This document shows, in pieces, positions 47,915-60,168 of a stretch of DNA of 64,000 nt. Each line of letters begins with the position of its first letter. The stretch's first letter is position 1. Source of the DNA: Candolleomyces eurysporus (lineage: Eukaryota; Basidiomycota; Agaricomycetes; Agaricales; Psathyrellaceae); NCBI GenBank assembly GCA_027579435.1, contig JANBPK010001200.1, positions 1-64,000 of the forward strand. Direction: 5' to 3'. The translations under genes and the position numbers were made by a program. The notes under the pieces were generated by a model. That model saw only the letters and a program-made list of their open reading frames with translations, did not search any database and was not told where the DNA came from.

Positions 47915-48667
47915 AGCTCCTTGGTCGCAGAATTTGTACAATGAATGTTTTTCTGATATTGAATCTGTCGAATGAAAGATAGCACACATTCGAGCTCGAT
48001 TCCAAGGGGTGCTCCTTCGAGAAGAGAGATGCGCGGTCTGGCAATGCCAGACTTCCTCCGACCCTTCCGTCGAACTCCGAGCTTTTGAGAAGCGACCCTT
48101 CAAATTCCCAACATAAATTTATTTATATTCGTTGCATGTTTCGTTTGAATTGTGTCCCGCGTCGAGGAAAAGAACCATGGATGCAATACTAGGTAGCTAC
48201 TCTTACCCCTTAGCCTTAGATTGCAAGTGCTTATTATTATTATTGGGGGTAATAAAGCGTCATCTTTGAGATTCATAACTGATATTTAGCTTTGTACGCG
48301 ACGCTGGCCACGAGGCAGCTTGGATATGGGTAAAGGCCTACAGAGCAGCCAAAGTTCAATGTCCCTAGGTGTGGCATGGATAGGGCGAGAATACCATCTA
48401 CGCGTCGTTTTCAGTCAAACAGCAACTGAGAATATTCCTGCATATATGATAACTCTCTCCCTTCACTCTGTGGTAGGATGCGAGGCAATTTGTTGATTAC
48501 GACCACATCATAGTATTAGGCGCCCGATCTTGGTCACGAGTGCACCGCGAGGCAGCTGAGATAATACCTACATTGGGCTGGTTGCTCCTGTTCACGCTGT
48601 TGTGCCTTATCTCGTTGGACGCTGGATTCACGTCAACCGCCATTACCTTGTCGTCAACCCTACTGTA
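47915..48667. other. Intergenic between tyrosinase and BTB gene 3
   Basis: No gene supported. A TTATTATTATTATTG run at about 48230 and an AATAAA-like word nearby may relate to tyrosinase 3' processing. Confidence 0.35.
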
Positions 48668-49652
48668 ATGGATTCAACCCCATGCCCAGGTGCGTTTCAT
48701 CCATCGGAGGGATATCGTGTAATCAATGAATCTGGGTACATAATTTCATAGTTGGTACTGAGTGCCAGTTGCCTGTCGATATCATCCTCCGATCTTCTGA
48801 TCAAATTCTCATCGGCGCACATAAAGCAAATCTCGAATTATACAGCGAGGCCTTTCCCCCTGCAGGTTCAGTCATCCAGCCTGAAAGTCCAGAAACAGTC
48901 GATCTGGAGGAAGATGCGGAGACGCTCAAGCTGCTTTTGCAATGTATGCATAAGCTGCAATATCCAGATATCTCGTCGTTGAAGGGGCCGCAGCTCTTCA
49001 ACCTGGCTAATGCGGCGGAGAAGTATCGAGTCCATTCCGTGATGGGACTTTGTTATACTCGGATCGTTTCTTCGTGAGCAGAGTTCTATTTCATTCCCTT
49101 TTGTGCGGCGTAGACTGACTGGTCCTATTATCAGTAAGGACACGGAGGAGTTTCCGATGGACAGCCTCTGCTACGCAGTCACGTTCAGCTACCCCAAAGT
49201 TGCTGATTTGGCCGCCCCGCACACCGTTGCCCACAATTTGGAGTCCATCAAGGCAAGCTTCGGAAAAGACAAGCGTCTTCTTCTGGCATGGGTCAGTGTG
49301 CATGGCTTGCTCTACTCCCTTGGTGTCTGATCTTTCTTAGCTGGAGTTCAGGGAGGCCTATTTGGGAGCATTCAAGGTGGCTTGCGCCCCATCTGAAACG
49401 ACACTGGCCTCATGTTGGACGTCGTACAAGTCTGCTGTGCTGGCTACAATTCCCAGAAACCATGCCGATTTCCTGGAACAAGTAGCTAACAGGAACATAT
49501 GGAGTACCATCCGTGTCTACAAAGAAACGCCAATAGTATCTTGTGCTCTAAATGGGAAACATGGTCATTTTTGTTACAACGGGCGCTTTAAATGGGAGGC
49601 AGATGTCAGGGTGGCACTTGAGTCCATTCCTGCCTTCACAACATTCCTTTAG
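48668..49652 (+). CDS. BTB/POZ-domain protein 3
   Basis: Exons 48668-48689 (only 22 nt), 48752-49073, 49135-49291 and 49341-49652 give 270 residues. The BTB domain runs from ECQLPVDIILRSSDQILIG through AHKANLELYSEAF, TVDLEEDAETLKLLLQCMHK and FNLANAAEKYRVHSV. The second half has SLCYAVTFSYPKVADLAAP, LEFREAYLGAF and ends AFTTFL. Exon 3 is 157 nt, as in the other intact members, and all introns are GT-AG. It is closest to the minus-strand gene at 54806-55896. Role: presumably a protein-interaction adaptor, partner unknown. Confidence 0.85.
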
Positions 49653-50179
49653 ACCCTCTGGGGATTGACCGACCTGGCTACCACTTTCAAGTCAAAAATT
49701 TTGTTGCTACGATGGCATGGATTATAAATACACAAATTGACGTGTTGGTCAAGGCACATGATGCGCGGTCTCTAGCTCCGGCTGATTCATAGCTCCTTGC
49801 AAAGGTCTCGATCAAGTATCACCATTTCACCATCAGGCCCTTCTCCGTGTGGTACAGTAGTGAGAAACGCTGCGGGACACAAAGAAGTGCTTCGCTGAGG
49901 TTCGCTGCCTCAGTCCTTGGTCTCCTGTATGAACTGATCCAGCGAGATTTGGTATGTTCTGTCTTCGCACGGTTTGAATCTCCCTTCTTTCTTTCCATCA
50001 CATTAGGTAAAGACCTACTTCCCCAGGTCGACGTGCGGCGAAACGTTGTCGATCACCTATAACAAAACGAGCTGCATCTGGCATCACAGGTGCTGCGACA
50101 AGTTCCATTGCAATAGGCTGACAGGACGCTGTTTGAGTCGCGTCCTCATACGCACCTCTTTTTTCACGTATCTCCACAG

Positions 50180-50850
50180 GAGGCTCCGAGTGTCGACTAT
50201 CAATTGACGTCTTTCTCAGGTCTTCCAATAGAAAACTCATGGGAGCCCATGAATCCAAGCTCGCACAGTACAGCGAAGGGTTTCTAGATTCACATGAGCA
50301 TGCTCGTCCGTGGATGTGACCGAATTAGACAAACACGCAGAGACGCGGGAGTTTCTTTTGTGGTTCAACTATAAAGTCCAGGATCCCAACTTCATGCTTA
50401 GAGACGTGGCGAAGCGTTATACCCTCGAAAAATTGTTGGATACCATCAATTTTAATTACATGGATGTCGGGGGCAAAGCAATACCTTATACCATCCCCAT
50501 GAAGGCTGTCTACGCTCGGGTACGCTCCAAATATTGTTTTATGATGGCTAGTACCCAATCAGTGCCACTGTCTATCCTTGGTCTCATGCTTAAATCAAAC
50601 TGAATGGCTCAACGGTTGGGACCTAATTATCAGGGGCTCAAAAGAGTGCGATCCAGAAACTGGCCTCCTTTGCCTTCCAACGTCGTGCAGAGGGGACTGA
50701 CCCGTGTATCGCAATGCTACCCTGGCCGAGTTACCGCGACGGAGGGCGCCTTGACTTTCCAAATGGTCTGTCGAAAGCAATTTTCGCTCAATCAGTTCGT
50801 TGATAAACATCTAGGAGCTACCACAGGCCCTGGAGAAGGAACAGCTTAGC
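50180..50850 (+). pseudogene. BTB/POZ pseudogene 4
   Basis: After a CACAG acceptor the frame reads GSECRLSIDVFLRSSNRKL, then AHESKLAQYSEGF, hits a TGA at about 50318, and continues in another frame as DKHAETREFLLWFNYKVQD and KRYTLEKLLDTIN. Further stops follow. It is heavily diverged and broken, so it is an older dead member of the cluster. The flanking 49653-50179 and 50851-51284 stretches show no gene. Confidence 0.65.
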
Positions 50851-51284
50851 TTCGATCTTAAGGGCGATAGGGGTTTCGGCCACAATTATCCTTGCACCTG
50901 TGACACCGGCTTCTTTGAACCAAGGGAGGGCAATATCGCATACAGATAACGGGAAAGTCCAGTTCGTTATCATAGAACATTTGAATAGTCGAATTTATGT
51001 CTCGCTCTTGCTGAAGTACTGATGAGGCAGACGATGAAATAGACGGCTTCCCATTCAATGATAAGCGCTTTCCCCAGCCAATCAACGCGCCCAGGAAGCA
51101 AACAGATGCGATCATTTTCGATTTGATGCCAACTCAGGCGTTCCCCATTCTCTTTTTCCTCCGTACGCGTCCTAGCAGTCGGACCATCCACCGGATCTTC
51201 GACGCCAGCTTCACCTTAAATCCACGCACACACCCCAAGGCCTGCTTGCTTGCTAGCTGTTCAGCCTAGCGAGCCCGACGACCA

Positions 51285-52967
51285 ATGCCTCTTCGCTCTC
51301 TATTCAACCCGACGCTGTACCCCAGCTCGTCGATAACCACAGGGCTTTTATGTATACGAACCACGGCCAACCCAGGGGCTTTTCCAGCACTCGAAGTGTC
51401 GCCTTTCACGCAGTTTAGAGAGAGCAAGCGGCGGATCCACGTTCGGGCCTCAGCACGGGGGCATGGTCGCAAACATCGGACCACCACGTCTGCGGCCACC
51501 ATCGTCACCATCAACAAGCGGGCTCACCACACACCCAGCGCGAATGCTGCTGTCGCCGTACCACCAGGATCGGACAAGCCGGGATTGGTGACGTTTGCTG
51601 AGCTGTGGAAGAAGCTCATCGGAGGTCCCGAGGCGACTGCTGGGGGTGGTGGCGATGGTGCTGTCGCTCTCCCAATCAATGAAGGAGAACAAGGAGCACT
51701 TTGGGATACCACCACCCCGCCCGCACGCGCCTGCTGCCCGTCCCATGCTCCGCCCCTGCCAGCGAACCAAGATTCGGCTTATTGGAGACAACACAGGCCG
51801 TCCTCCCCTTCTTCTCCTCTCCACCAAGCTCTCGTCGACCACTTCCACGAAATCGAGCAACTGTACTTGGGCAACGTGTCGTATGTTCACCGTATGAACT
51901 CGTTGAATCCGGGGCTGCTGGAGGGTCTGGCATGGAAGGGTCAAAAACCGCCGTTTATGTTGGTGGATTGCAGTGATAGTCGGGTAAATGAGCAGGGGAT
52001 ATTCGACGCAGAGCCCGGGACGATGTTTACGGCTGGGAATATTGCGAATATGTTTGTGGAGGAGGATCCCAGCTCGTGCGTATCTGTCTGTTCTCATATA
52101 TTCTTTCATTCACTCATTCACTCATTTTATGCAGGAACGCAGTCCTCTCGTACGCAGTCGGGACTCTCAAGGTCAAACACGTTGTCGTATTAGGACACTA
52201 CGGCTGCGGAGGCGTCATGGCGTCCATGGTTCCGCTCCCTGAGGGCTATGAAGAACGCTACTTATCACCCTCCTCTACCCCTCCATCTTCTTCGGCTTCT
52301 CCGTCGCACCCCCCAGCAGACCTTGCAGTCCAGCAATGGATCCTCCCCATCCGCCGGATCTACGAAACCACTGCCCGTTGGGAAATCCGGGAACACCGTG
52401 AACGCGTCCAACGCGCTTTAGAAGGTGGTCGTATGACGCGGGAGGAAGCAGCCAGGATCCTCATGGCGGACGCTGCAGCTGCTAGCTTGAGCGGTAGTCC
52501 CTCGAGCATCGAGAGTGTTTGGGCTAGCGATAGGACTTTGAAGGTCGATGGGGAAGGAGAGAGCGAGGGTGAAGGTGGCGAAGGTGTTGCGCCGATTCAT
52601 CTGAGGGATGACGCGTTTAGGGCGCTTGTGGAGGAGAATGTGAAGGCAAACGTGTGGAGGTTGACGAGGAGTCAGGTTATCCGTGAGGTATGTACCATCC
52701 TAGTAGTGTTTTGGATACTGGGACTGACCGCCTCGTCTTGTGTTTTCGCTACGTGGAAACGAAATTCAACAGCACCACGAAGCCTATGTAGCCTCCCAAT
52801 CCGCCGATGCAGATCCATCTACGCCCAAGATGAATCCAATTTACGTTCACGGATGGGTGTACGATCTCGAGACGGGGCATGTTAGGGATTTGAACGTCAG
52901 TGTTGGCCCGCCTGGCTGGGTTCCGCCGCATGGAGGTGTTGGGGGTGGGTTTAGCATCAAGAAGTAA
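51285..52967 (+). CDS. Beta-class carbonic anhydrase, probably mitochondrial, with long extension and insert
   Basis: Exons 51285-52075, 52135-52687 and 52773-52967 give 512 residues. The zinc and catalytic signature of beta-carbonic anhydrases is complete: C229, D231 and R233 in MLVDCSDSR, and H285 and C288 in GHYGCGG. It interconverts CO2 and bicarbonate. The first 80 residues are rich in Arg, Ser and Thr and nearly free of acidic residues, as in mitochondrial targeting peptides. The N-terminal part before the domain (about 185 residues) is unusually long, and a low-complexity segment (CCPSHAPPLPANQ) could be an unrecognised intron. After GHYGCGG the chain carries a Ser/Pro insert and a Gly/Glu-rich insert not found in compact family members. 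The C-terminal exon (HEAYVASQS, IYVHGWVYDLETG) is standard. Confidence 0.9.
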
Positions 52968-53291
52968 GATCGAAGGCCGGTGGGAGGACGAGAGGAGAGG
53001 GATTTGTCATAACGAGCGTATATGAGGCACGGAGAGTACGAGGTTGTGATCGGGTGAACAGGAAGGAGTGATAGAACTGATGAAGGATATGTCGAGGATG
53101 TGTTGTAAGAATTTGCTGGATCTAAACGAAGTTTCCCGTCACTCATGAAGACATCCTGCCCGTGATTTCCACCGTTACGATGTTCTCTAGGTAAGCCGCC
53201 AACCGCCTGCTCGTCACTGAAGCCTCGTCTCCCAGTTCGTCGATCACCAGGCCGACCACCCGGAATCCTACCCGTATAAGCCACACGCTGG

Positions 53292-53613
53292 TGTGGAGAG
53301 TGCACACCGTGTGCGCGTGCACTCACCGGTTTTCCGTTCCGTTTCCATTCTCCGGAACGGGAATAGCTATCCCGACCCCTGTGATATCTTTAGGGTATAA
53401 AGGTAGCTCACTTACCTCCTGTATCCATAGCTAGCTCTCCCCATAGCTCACTCCCCTTCCTTTCATTCCCCCTTATTCCTTATTCCGAATTTATGNTTTT
53501 TTTAATTCTTACCACTCCTCTAAGATCAGTCTAGTTACCCCCTAGGTCGATCACTCGCGACCTTCCCTCGTCTAGATGGGTGGTTCGCACCCACCGTTCC
53601 TATCTGTCTTACA
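53292..53613. mobile_element. Probable solo LTR
   Basis: A 322-bp segment begins TGTGGAGAG and ends TCTTACA, with TG..CA termini, and is flanked on both sides by the same four bases, CTGG (53288-53291 and 53614-53617). Inside are an imperfect palindrome of GTGCAC words near the left end, an inverted pair TTTCCGTTCC / GGAACGGGAA, and a TATAAAG box at about 53396, all usual for an LTR promoter. No second LTR or polyprotein is present. It sits between the carbonic anhydrase and a dead BTB copy. An N at 53494 precedes a T run. Confidence 0.55.
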
Positions 53614-53739
53614 CTGGCTTCCATCCTATTGCAAAGAATTCTCCGGAAACGCGCTCTCTCGGGCGTTGGGGCGATGCACAGAACGTCAAGGTACTCAGAT
53701 ACGTCGCACCAAACTGGGGCTAACATGCGTTCGTGCCCA

Positions 53740-54660
53740 CCCATTGCCAAACTAGTGGATTCCACGAATATACTCCTGGCACTGAATGTCGACTTCCCAC
53801 TGGCAGCCTTCGTGGATCTTTGGATCAAATCTTCATCGGAGCTCACACCGCCAATCTTGAGCGATGGCGCGAGGGTTTCCCACCAGTGGACACGGTCTCG
53901 AGGTCCACCGATAATGAACCGGGGATCGAGGACACAGACCTTCAGATCGTGGATTGTACAATGCATGCACAAGGTCCAGTATCCCGATATATCGACGCTG
54001 GGAGGAGAAATTCAGAGAAGCTGTTTGCATTGGCGTATGTGCGGCATAGAAGTATCGCGTGCAATCGGTTACGGTCTGGGCTACATGTTTCTGGGAGCTC
54101 GAGGACTTGGGGGCTAATCTCGGTTTCACCCTGGATTGGCACTGGCCCCTCGCTGTGCGTCCCTCTCTACTGAGCGTGCTTACATGTGACTGCAGGGCCA
54201 GCATTGAAGCTCACGCGCTATTGAGTCTAACCCACGCGATCAAATATCCCAAGGTCGCTGATTTGGCTGTACCATTAACCATCCCTGAACCACCGAAAAG
54301 ACTCTAGAGCTGTTCCAGAGCGATAGTCAAACCGTAATGGCTTGGGTGAGCGTCGTCAACACATCGTCCAGTATTCTACTCGACCGTATGCTGACAATTT
54401 CTGACATGCAAGTCTGGTATCGAGAGGAATACCTAACGGTGTTCCACAAGGTCACCACCATCCTATTGACAGTCCCTTTGAACTTGAAGTTTCGTCGTGT
54501 TTGGACCGTCTCCTCAAAAGCTTCTGGGGAAACTCCCTCATATGCCATACTCCTACTTGAAGGTGGCACAGAGACGGATTCCACGCGAGTTCGCTATCTC
54601 AGGCAAGCGTTACCATTTTCGAACGGAGTTGTACGACCTAGTATGCCTGCGTGAGGCAGA
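53740..54660 (+). pseudogene. BTB/POZ pseudogene 5
   Basis: Family pieces lie in different frames: TECRLPTGSLRGSLDQIFIG with AHTANLERWREGFPPVD, then STDNEPG and a MHK-like piece shifted, then SLTHAIKYPKVADLAVPLTI near 54220-54280, followed by stops. At least two frameshifts separate the pieces. It is closest to the adjacent minus-strand gene at 54806-55896, so the two may be an inverted duplicate pair of which this copy died. Confidence 0.7.
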
Positions 54661-54805
54661 CAAGGGGGTGGGGAGAAAATGTTAAATCGGTATTGGTCGC
54701 GGTTCTGGCGCTGAGTACTTATCTTGGTCGTGATTAGCATGTGCATTTGATAATCACTTCGTCCTACCAAAAGACAACGTTCGCTTCTCGTCCTACTATA
54801 TAAAC

Positions 54806-55896
54806 CTAGAGATATGAGCTAATATTGGGAATTTCAAATAGAGCTGAGTGTGCAGCGGTCGCCCAGTCAGTAGCCTTCGCGTTGCAATTATGTGCGTACT
54901 CTGGGTAGCAATTTGTTCCGATGCACTCCGCTTGCTTGCGCCCATAAGTCATGTACATCTCTACGAACTCCTCGGATGCCATTGTCATCAGAAATGCATT
55001 CAGAGAACGAGGGAGTTCCGCCTGAACCGCCTGGCAAAATGCTCGCCATGCGGCACAGTCGGGATGAAGGTGTCCTTCCGTGGGTGGTGTGATGACGGTA
55101 TCATAAGCTTTCAGGTACGCCTCTCTGTACTCCACCTAAACGAGGCCCTTAACAAAGTTCAACACGATATTAGCTTCATCTGCACTTACCCAAGCTAGAA
55201 TCGTCGCTTTATCGTCGCCAAACAAATCTTTGATTTCATCTAGAGGAATGTCTACTGTGTGCGGAGCAGCTAGATCGGCGATCTTGGGATAATTGAACTT
55301 GACTGCGTAATGTAAACTTTGGAGCGGGTGGAGTTCGATGTTATTCCTGCCAGGATAGGCGCCAGAGCACGTACATTAGCTTCAAGATAATCTCTGCAAT
55401 CAACTGCTTGAGGAGCAGCGCTTACGGATAGAGAATCTGACCAAAGCAAACTGCCATCGCAGAATGTACGCGATACTTCTCCGCTGCATGGGCCAGTTCG
55501 AACAGCTTCTCCCCATCCAGCGTCGAAATATCGGGATACTGAGCTCTGTGCATGCACTGTAACAGCGTTCTGAGAGTCTCGCCGTCTTCAGTCAAGTCGA
55601 CGATTTCTGGCTGGCCATCGGTGGACTTGAGGACGCCATCCGCCGGCGGGAACCCCTCGCTCCATTGCTCAAGGTTGGTTGCGTGTGCTCCGATGAGAAC
55701 TTGGTCGGACGATCGGAGGATGATGTCGATGGGGAGCTGGCATTCAGAGCCCACTGAAACAATGGAGTCATGTTAGCAGCTCTCACGCCTTGGGCAATTG
55801 AGGAGGGGTATACGGAACCAAAAGATAACATGAGGGAGATATGGATTATGGTTATGCTCAATGCGGCGTACCTGGGCAACTTGGAGTTGGGTCCAT
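54806..55896 (-). CDS. BTB/POZ-domain protein 6
   Basis: Exons 55896-55872 (25 nt), 55753-55426, 55346-55190 and 55135-54806 give 279 residues. The BTB domain starts SECQLPIDIILRSSDQVLIG and includes AHATNLEQWSEGFPPAD and FELAHAAEKYRVHSAM. The C-terminal half has SLHYAVKFNYPKIADLAAP, the VEYREAYLKAY exon start and a Cys-containing end (NCYPEYAHNCN, then FEIPNISSYL). Exon 3 is again 157 nt. Intact splice sites throughout. The first intron (118 bp) is longer than in paralogues. Protein-interaction adaptor by family; partner unknown. Confidence 0.85.
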
Positions 55897-57751
55897 CGCA
55901 GCAGAGGGAACGAATGTTCTGTGGTGGATGGATCAGATGTTCGTCGGAAGAGGAAAGGGGCTAGCTTGTAAAACTCTAGGGCTTCGATGCCTCGTGGCCA
56001 ACTCGTGACGTCGAGAAATAAAACCAAATCTACCTGTCTATGCCTGCTTGTACGGAGGTGAACGTAGGGATCTCCTGAATGGCGTTTTCGATTATTCTGG
56101 TCACAGGTATTGTCCTCACCTCAACCGTTCACAACGCGAAACGCGGACTATCCTCCCTCGAGCCAAAAGTTATTTCCAGATGCCTAAGAAACAAAGACTC
56201 GAGAGCAGATTTTACTGCTAATGTCTCATCTCAAGAAATTGATGGGGCCTTTGAATTCTGAAAGCCCAGTCATCGTAGCACAGAGGTACTAAGGCCAGTC
56301 TGTTCACCATGACCGGTCTTGCAAAGACCTTCGCCTTCAGGAATAACGTTGTTTGAGCCGTAGCTGCGCCCCGATTCTTTCGCTTTGCCAAAGCCGAAGC
56401 ACAGCCTCAGAATTTGAAAAATTCCCGATGAACATTGCGGTGAGTGCGAATCAAGCCCCCTCGCTTCCATATTTGCTCATCCCCCCTATCGATGAAAAAT
56501 ATATTCTGGCACCTCGATTTGTCGATCCCATCATTGACCCCTCAATCCTTACCGCTGCTCTTGCTACATGGTTTAGCCCTCTCAACGTCAGGGCTGAGAA
56601 ATCTCATTCCTATTGGATTTCTCATGAAGAAGCTTCTTCCCCTGTGCTCTTTCGAAGCCTGGAACAGCCGAGTCCAGAGCCTCCCTAGGTATATAATCCG
56701 GTAATTGGTTTCACGGTGACTGATATCGCGGAGCCTATATGCCTCCTAGTAGACAGAATGTTGCCNAAAAAACGCTCCGTGCGATATGATAAGATCTAGA
56801 CCAAGTTGGGCAAGAATGCTGGCATAAATAGAGTTTTGGTCCATGCGGTCAACAACCCGGAATTGCAAAGTAGAGCAGCGAGCTTCGCGTCTTGAGGTTG
56901 ACAAGAGGGATTGAATCGAATAGCCCCACCGCGGCGTTCCCGAAAGATAAGGTGTGATGGGAAACCAAAGTGACTATCTGCCTCCAAACGTAAGAACTAT
57001 TGAAGAATATTGAAGTGATGTGGCTCGGATTGCCTTGTCCACAATCATAATAAAATTTCATAACGCACGACCTTCACCTATCCGTCCGGTGATGACGAGT
57101 CCCCAACAGTAGCGAAGAGCGCCCATGATTCCCAAGGAGGAATTTCAGATGGAATGTCGAAGAGCCGATATTGTCGTTGCTTTGACTGCGAGAATGAGGC
57201 AATATCTTGGCATAAGATGGGATCTCGTGCCACGGTTATCATAATAAATTTCTCGACCCCGGTCGAGGTCTGGTATTTTTACTTTGTGTCTTCCGATAAG
57301 AAAGGGGACAATATATGCGAATGCTCGATCAAGTCTATCGGGATGTTCGAAAGCAAGAAAACACCCACAAGCAGCCAACAATCCTGTAAAAGACGAGAGC
57401 CTCCATGACATCTTCAGGAGAAATCGTTGGTATTCAGCATATAGAATAGCGAAGATCTTGATAAAGAAATAATGGGGCTAGTACAATATCGAGGCAATAT
57501 GGTGCCACTAGAGCCTCTCGAAATTTCATTGTCCTAAATATTGGCGTCGGCCCTTTGATTAAATCCCCTTGCGTTCTTCTTCATCCGAGAATCTGAGAAG
57601 ATCGGCATTCATGGTGACAATCCAAACAAAAAGCATAACATTCCCAAACATCATATGGAGACACAGATTCAAAAGAATAGAGATTACCGACGCTCCGGGT
57701 CAAATTGGCTACTAGATGCTCAAAACTGAAAATCGAAGGCACTACTACACA
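55897..57751. other. Intergenic, about 1.85 kb
   Basis: No supported gene. Frames at 56079-56261 and 56353-56704 are open but lack any recognisable domain, intron logic or paralogue. An N at 56766 precedes an A run. Confidence 0.4.
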
Positions 57752-60168
57752 TTACGCCTGCGGCAGGCTAGCGGGAAGTCCAGACTTGGACGCGTTATAC
57801 GCAGCACACAATTTCTTCCAAGATGCTATGAAAGGAACTGATCAGAATGATGCAACACGGATAGCGGCGGATGAAACTCACGGGGTATAGGATTGTTCGG
57901 AAGAATGTGATCGAAATCTTCCACAAACACAACTGCGAGACCGCTGGAGTGAGAGCATGGGAGCACGAGTGTCTTTAGAAAAGTCGATAGTGAGAAAATG
58001 GAATGGAACTTACGCGGACAAGTGAGGCTCGATATGACTGTAGTTCGCGTGAGCAATTATATTCAACGACCCGTTGGCCGGACACAGAGCAAGCGAAGAC
58101 ATACCAGTGGAAGATCCAAGGCCCTGGATTGTCAGTCACAAATCGAATGACCGCGAACTGACCAACACCACCAATGCTGACAACATCGCGTCGGACAGGG
58201 TTCTTGAAATTGAAAGTATCGCTATCAGCGCTCTTGATGACGCTGAATGCGTGCTAAGCGTCATGGAATTTGCAGTTAAGGTCAGCAATAGTACCCATCG
58301 GAGAGTATTTCGAGAGGACCATGCTCACCCCATGAAGATGGAACGGGTGCTGAATCGTGCATTTTGTGGAACGAAGGATGAATCATGGTCGTGATCAAAT
58401 ACCAATGAGCCCTACACAAAATCAAGGGTAGAAAGGCTCAGACTCACCGGGGTCGCTAACGTGTTAATAGAGGTGATATTGAGCTGCACAACCTGGCGGC
58501 GCTTTAAGGGCACAATAGACCCTTGGGGCATTAGCTCTGAGGCATTTTTTCCGCTGAGAATTTGTAGCAAGATCGGAGCGGATGGGGCCTGCCATGATAC
58601 GTTGTTCATAAGGAATCTAGTACCGTTAAAGTCCACTTCAAATGTTTTGTTGAAATCACTGCCATTGATCTGAGGCAAACCGGGAGCCTTGGGATTAGAG
58701 AAGGGATGAAGGTCGCTCTCCCTGACGAATTCAAGCGATGGTGGCAGGGGGGTGGTAGGATCGACCTCTGGAGCCCCAGCATAACGTAGGATTGCAGAGT
58801 TCACCCCACCTTGAAATTGATCCCTGAGCGGCATCAAATCTGGATTCGCACGTATCCAGTAGTTGGATATCGGTTGGGTTGCATTCAGAATGAAGGAGTA
58901 TCGTTGACCTTATGTTGAAGAACGTAGATGAGTAAACGTACGTATCAAGGATGCGATGCAGTGACTGACCCGCAAAGATTTGAACCGCGTCAACCGGGTC
59001 CGTAGGCACCGTAGATTCTCCATCAGCTTCAATGACAACCAATTTGTGACCGTCAATAGAGAATCTGAAGTTGGCGTCGCATGATAGGGAGATGAGCCGG
59101 AAGCGATAGCGTCTTCCTTGTTGAACATTCACAACTGCCAGGGCAACGCCAGCGGAGGAGCTATCGAGGGAACGCCCTTTCCCGTTGATGAGGGTAGACG
59201 CTGGAGGAGTCCCAGCTGGAACCTTGAGGATATGATACCTAATTCGAAGTTATTTCAGCACTGCGGACGTCATTGTGTTGAAAAGGGGTGCGTCTAACCA
59301 GTCAGTCACGGTGATCACGGTATCCTCTGCGAAATATTCAAGTTTGAACTTGTTGGGGAATTTAAGCCGATCACATACCATTATCCTCTGATCGAAGGGC
59401 GATTAGATGTGGATCAGCCAGACGACACTTAAATGTATCACATACCATCATACAGTCTTCTATGAGGGTCGTCTTTATCGTAAATGACGATGGGGCCTCG
59501 TACTCCATCGCAGTATTGATTTCCTGATGTGGGAAATGAGCGCTCTGAATAGCAGAGTAGAAGTTTGATAGACAACTCACCAAAGTGGGAGTGGTACCAG
59601 AACGATCCCGCTTGACCATTGGTCGAGAACCTATAGCGAAATGAAGTCCCGTTGGGGGGGATGGGACATTGGCTTACGCCTTCAGGCCCATCCGCCCAGG
59701 TCGTTCCTCGCTGGAAGATTCCATGCCAGTGCTACATAGATGGATTGAAGCATAGTCAACCAATCTTGTTGACTGACTGGACTTGGGGAAATACGTACGA
59801 TACTGGTATCCAACGTGATGGATGTTTCATTCAGGTTGTTTGTAACCGCCACATCGAAACGGTCTCCCTGTATTTGAGGATATAAGTGAGTGAGTTCTCG
59901 AATTTTACAGTGCCTCCGACTAGCCTTCTGAGCAACGATCAAGGGACCTGGATGTATACCATTTACAACAGCGGCGCTGGTGGACCGTGTAAGTCCGGGC
60001 GAGCCAAATCTCGCGACAGAGGGGAACATACGGTCTCAAGAAACCATCTGGTGCAAGCTGCACGTTGGAGATAGTCATGGGACTCGTCGGTCCAATTGTC
60101 ACCCCAAGTGTTAGTAAGGGAGAGACGAAGGGTCCGACCAGAACAGAGAGGATTATGTTGAGGCGCAT
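57752..60168 (-). CDS. Laccase (multicopper oxidase) 1
   Basis: Fourteen exons close to 527 residues: 60168-60032, 59976-59925, 59867-59799, 59731-59581, 59523-59446, 59387-59379, 59326-59299, 59238-58970, 58908-58448, 58349-58329, 58253-58105, 58037-58014, 57943-57882 and 57825-57752. Laccases couple oxidation of phenols to reduction of oxygen to water, outside the cell. The four copper motifs are HWHG (87-90), HSH (132-134), HPFHLHG (419-425) and [12 protein letters not shown] (474-485). The axial position of the type 1 copper is Leu. The usual DWH of the last motif is EPH. A signal peptide ([20 protein letters not shown]) is present. Oddities: the donor of intron 2 is GC (59924), exon 6 is only 9 nt and exon 10 is 21 nt, exactly HPFHLHG. 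It lies in tandem with laccase 2. Confidence 0.93.

Noticed and set aside
51450..52109. 219-codon minus-strand frame opposite the carbonic anhydrase
   Set aside because: Antisense shadow of exon 1; the sense strand carries the full zinc-site signature.
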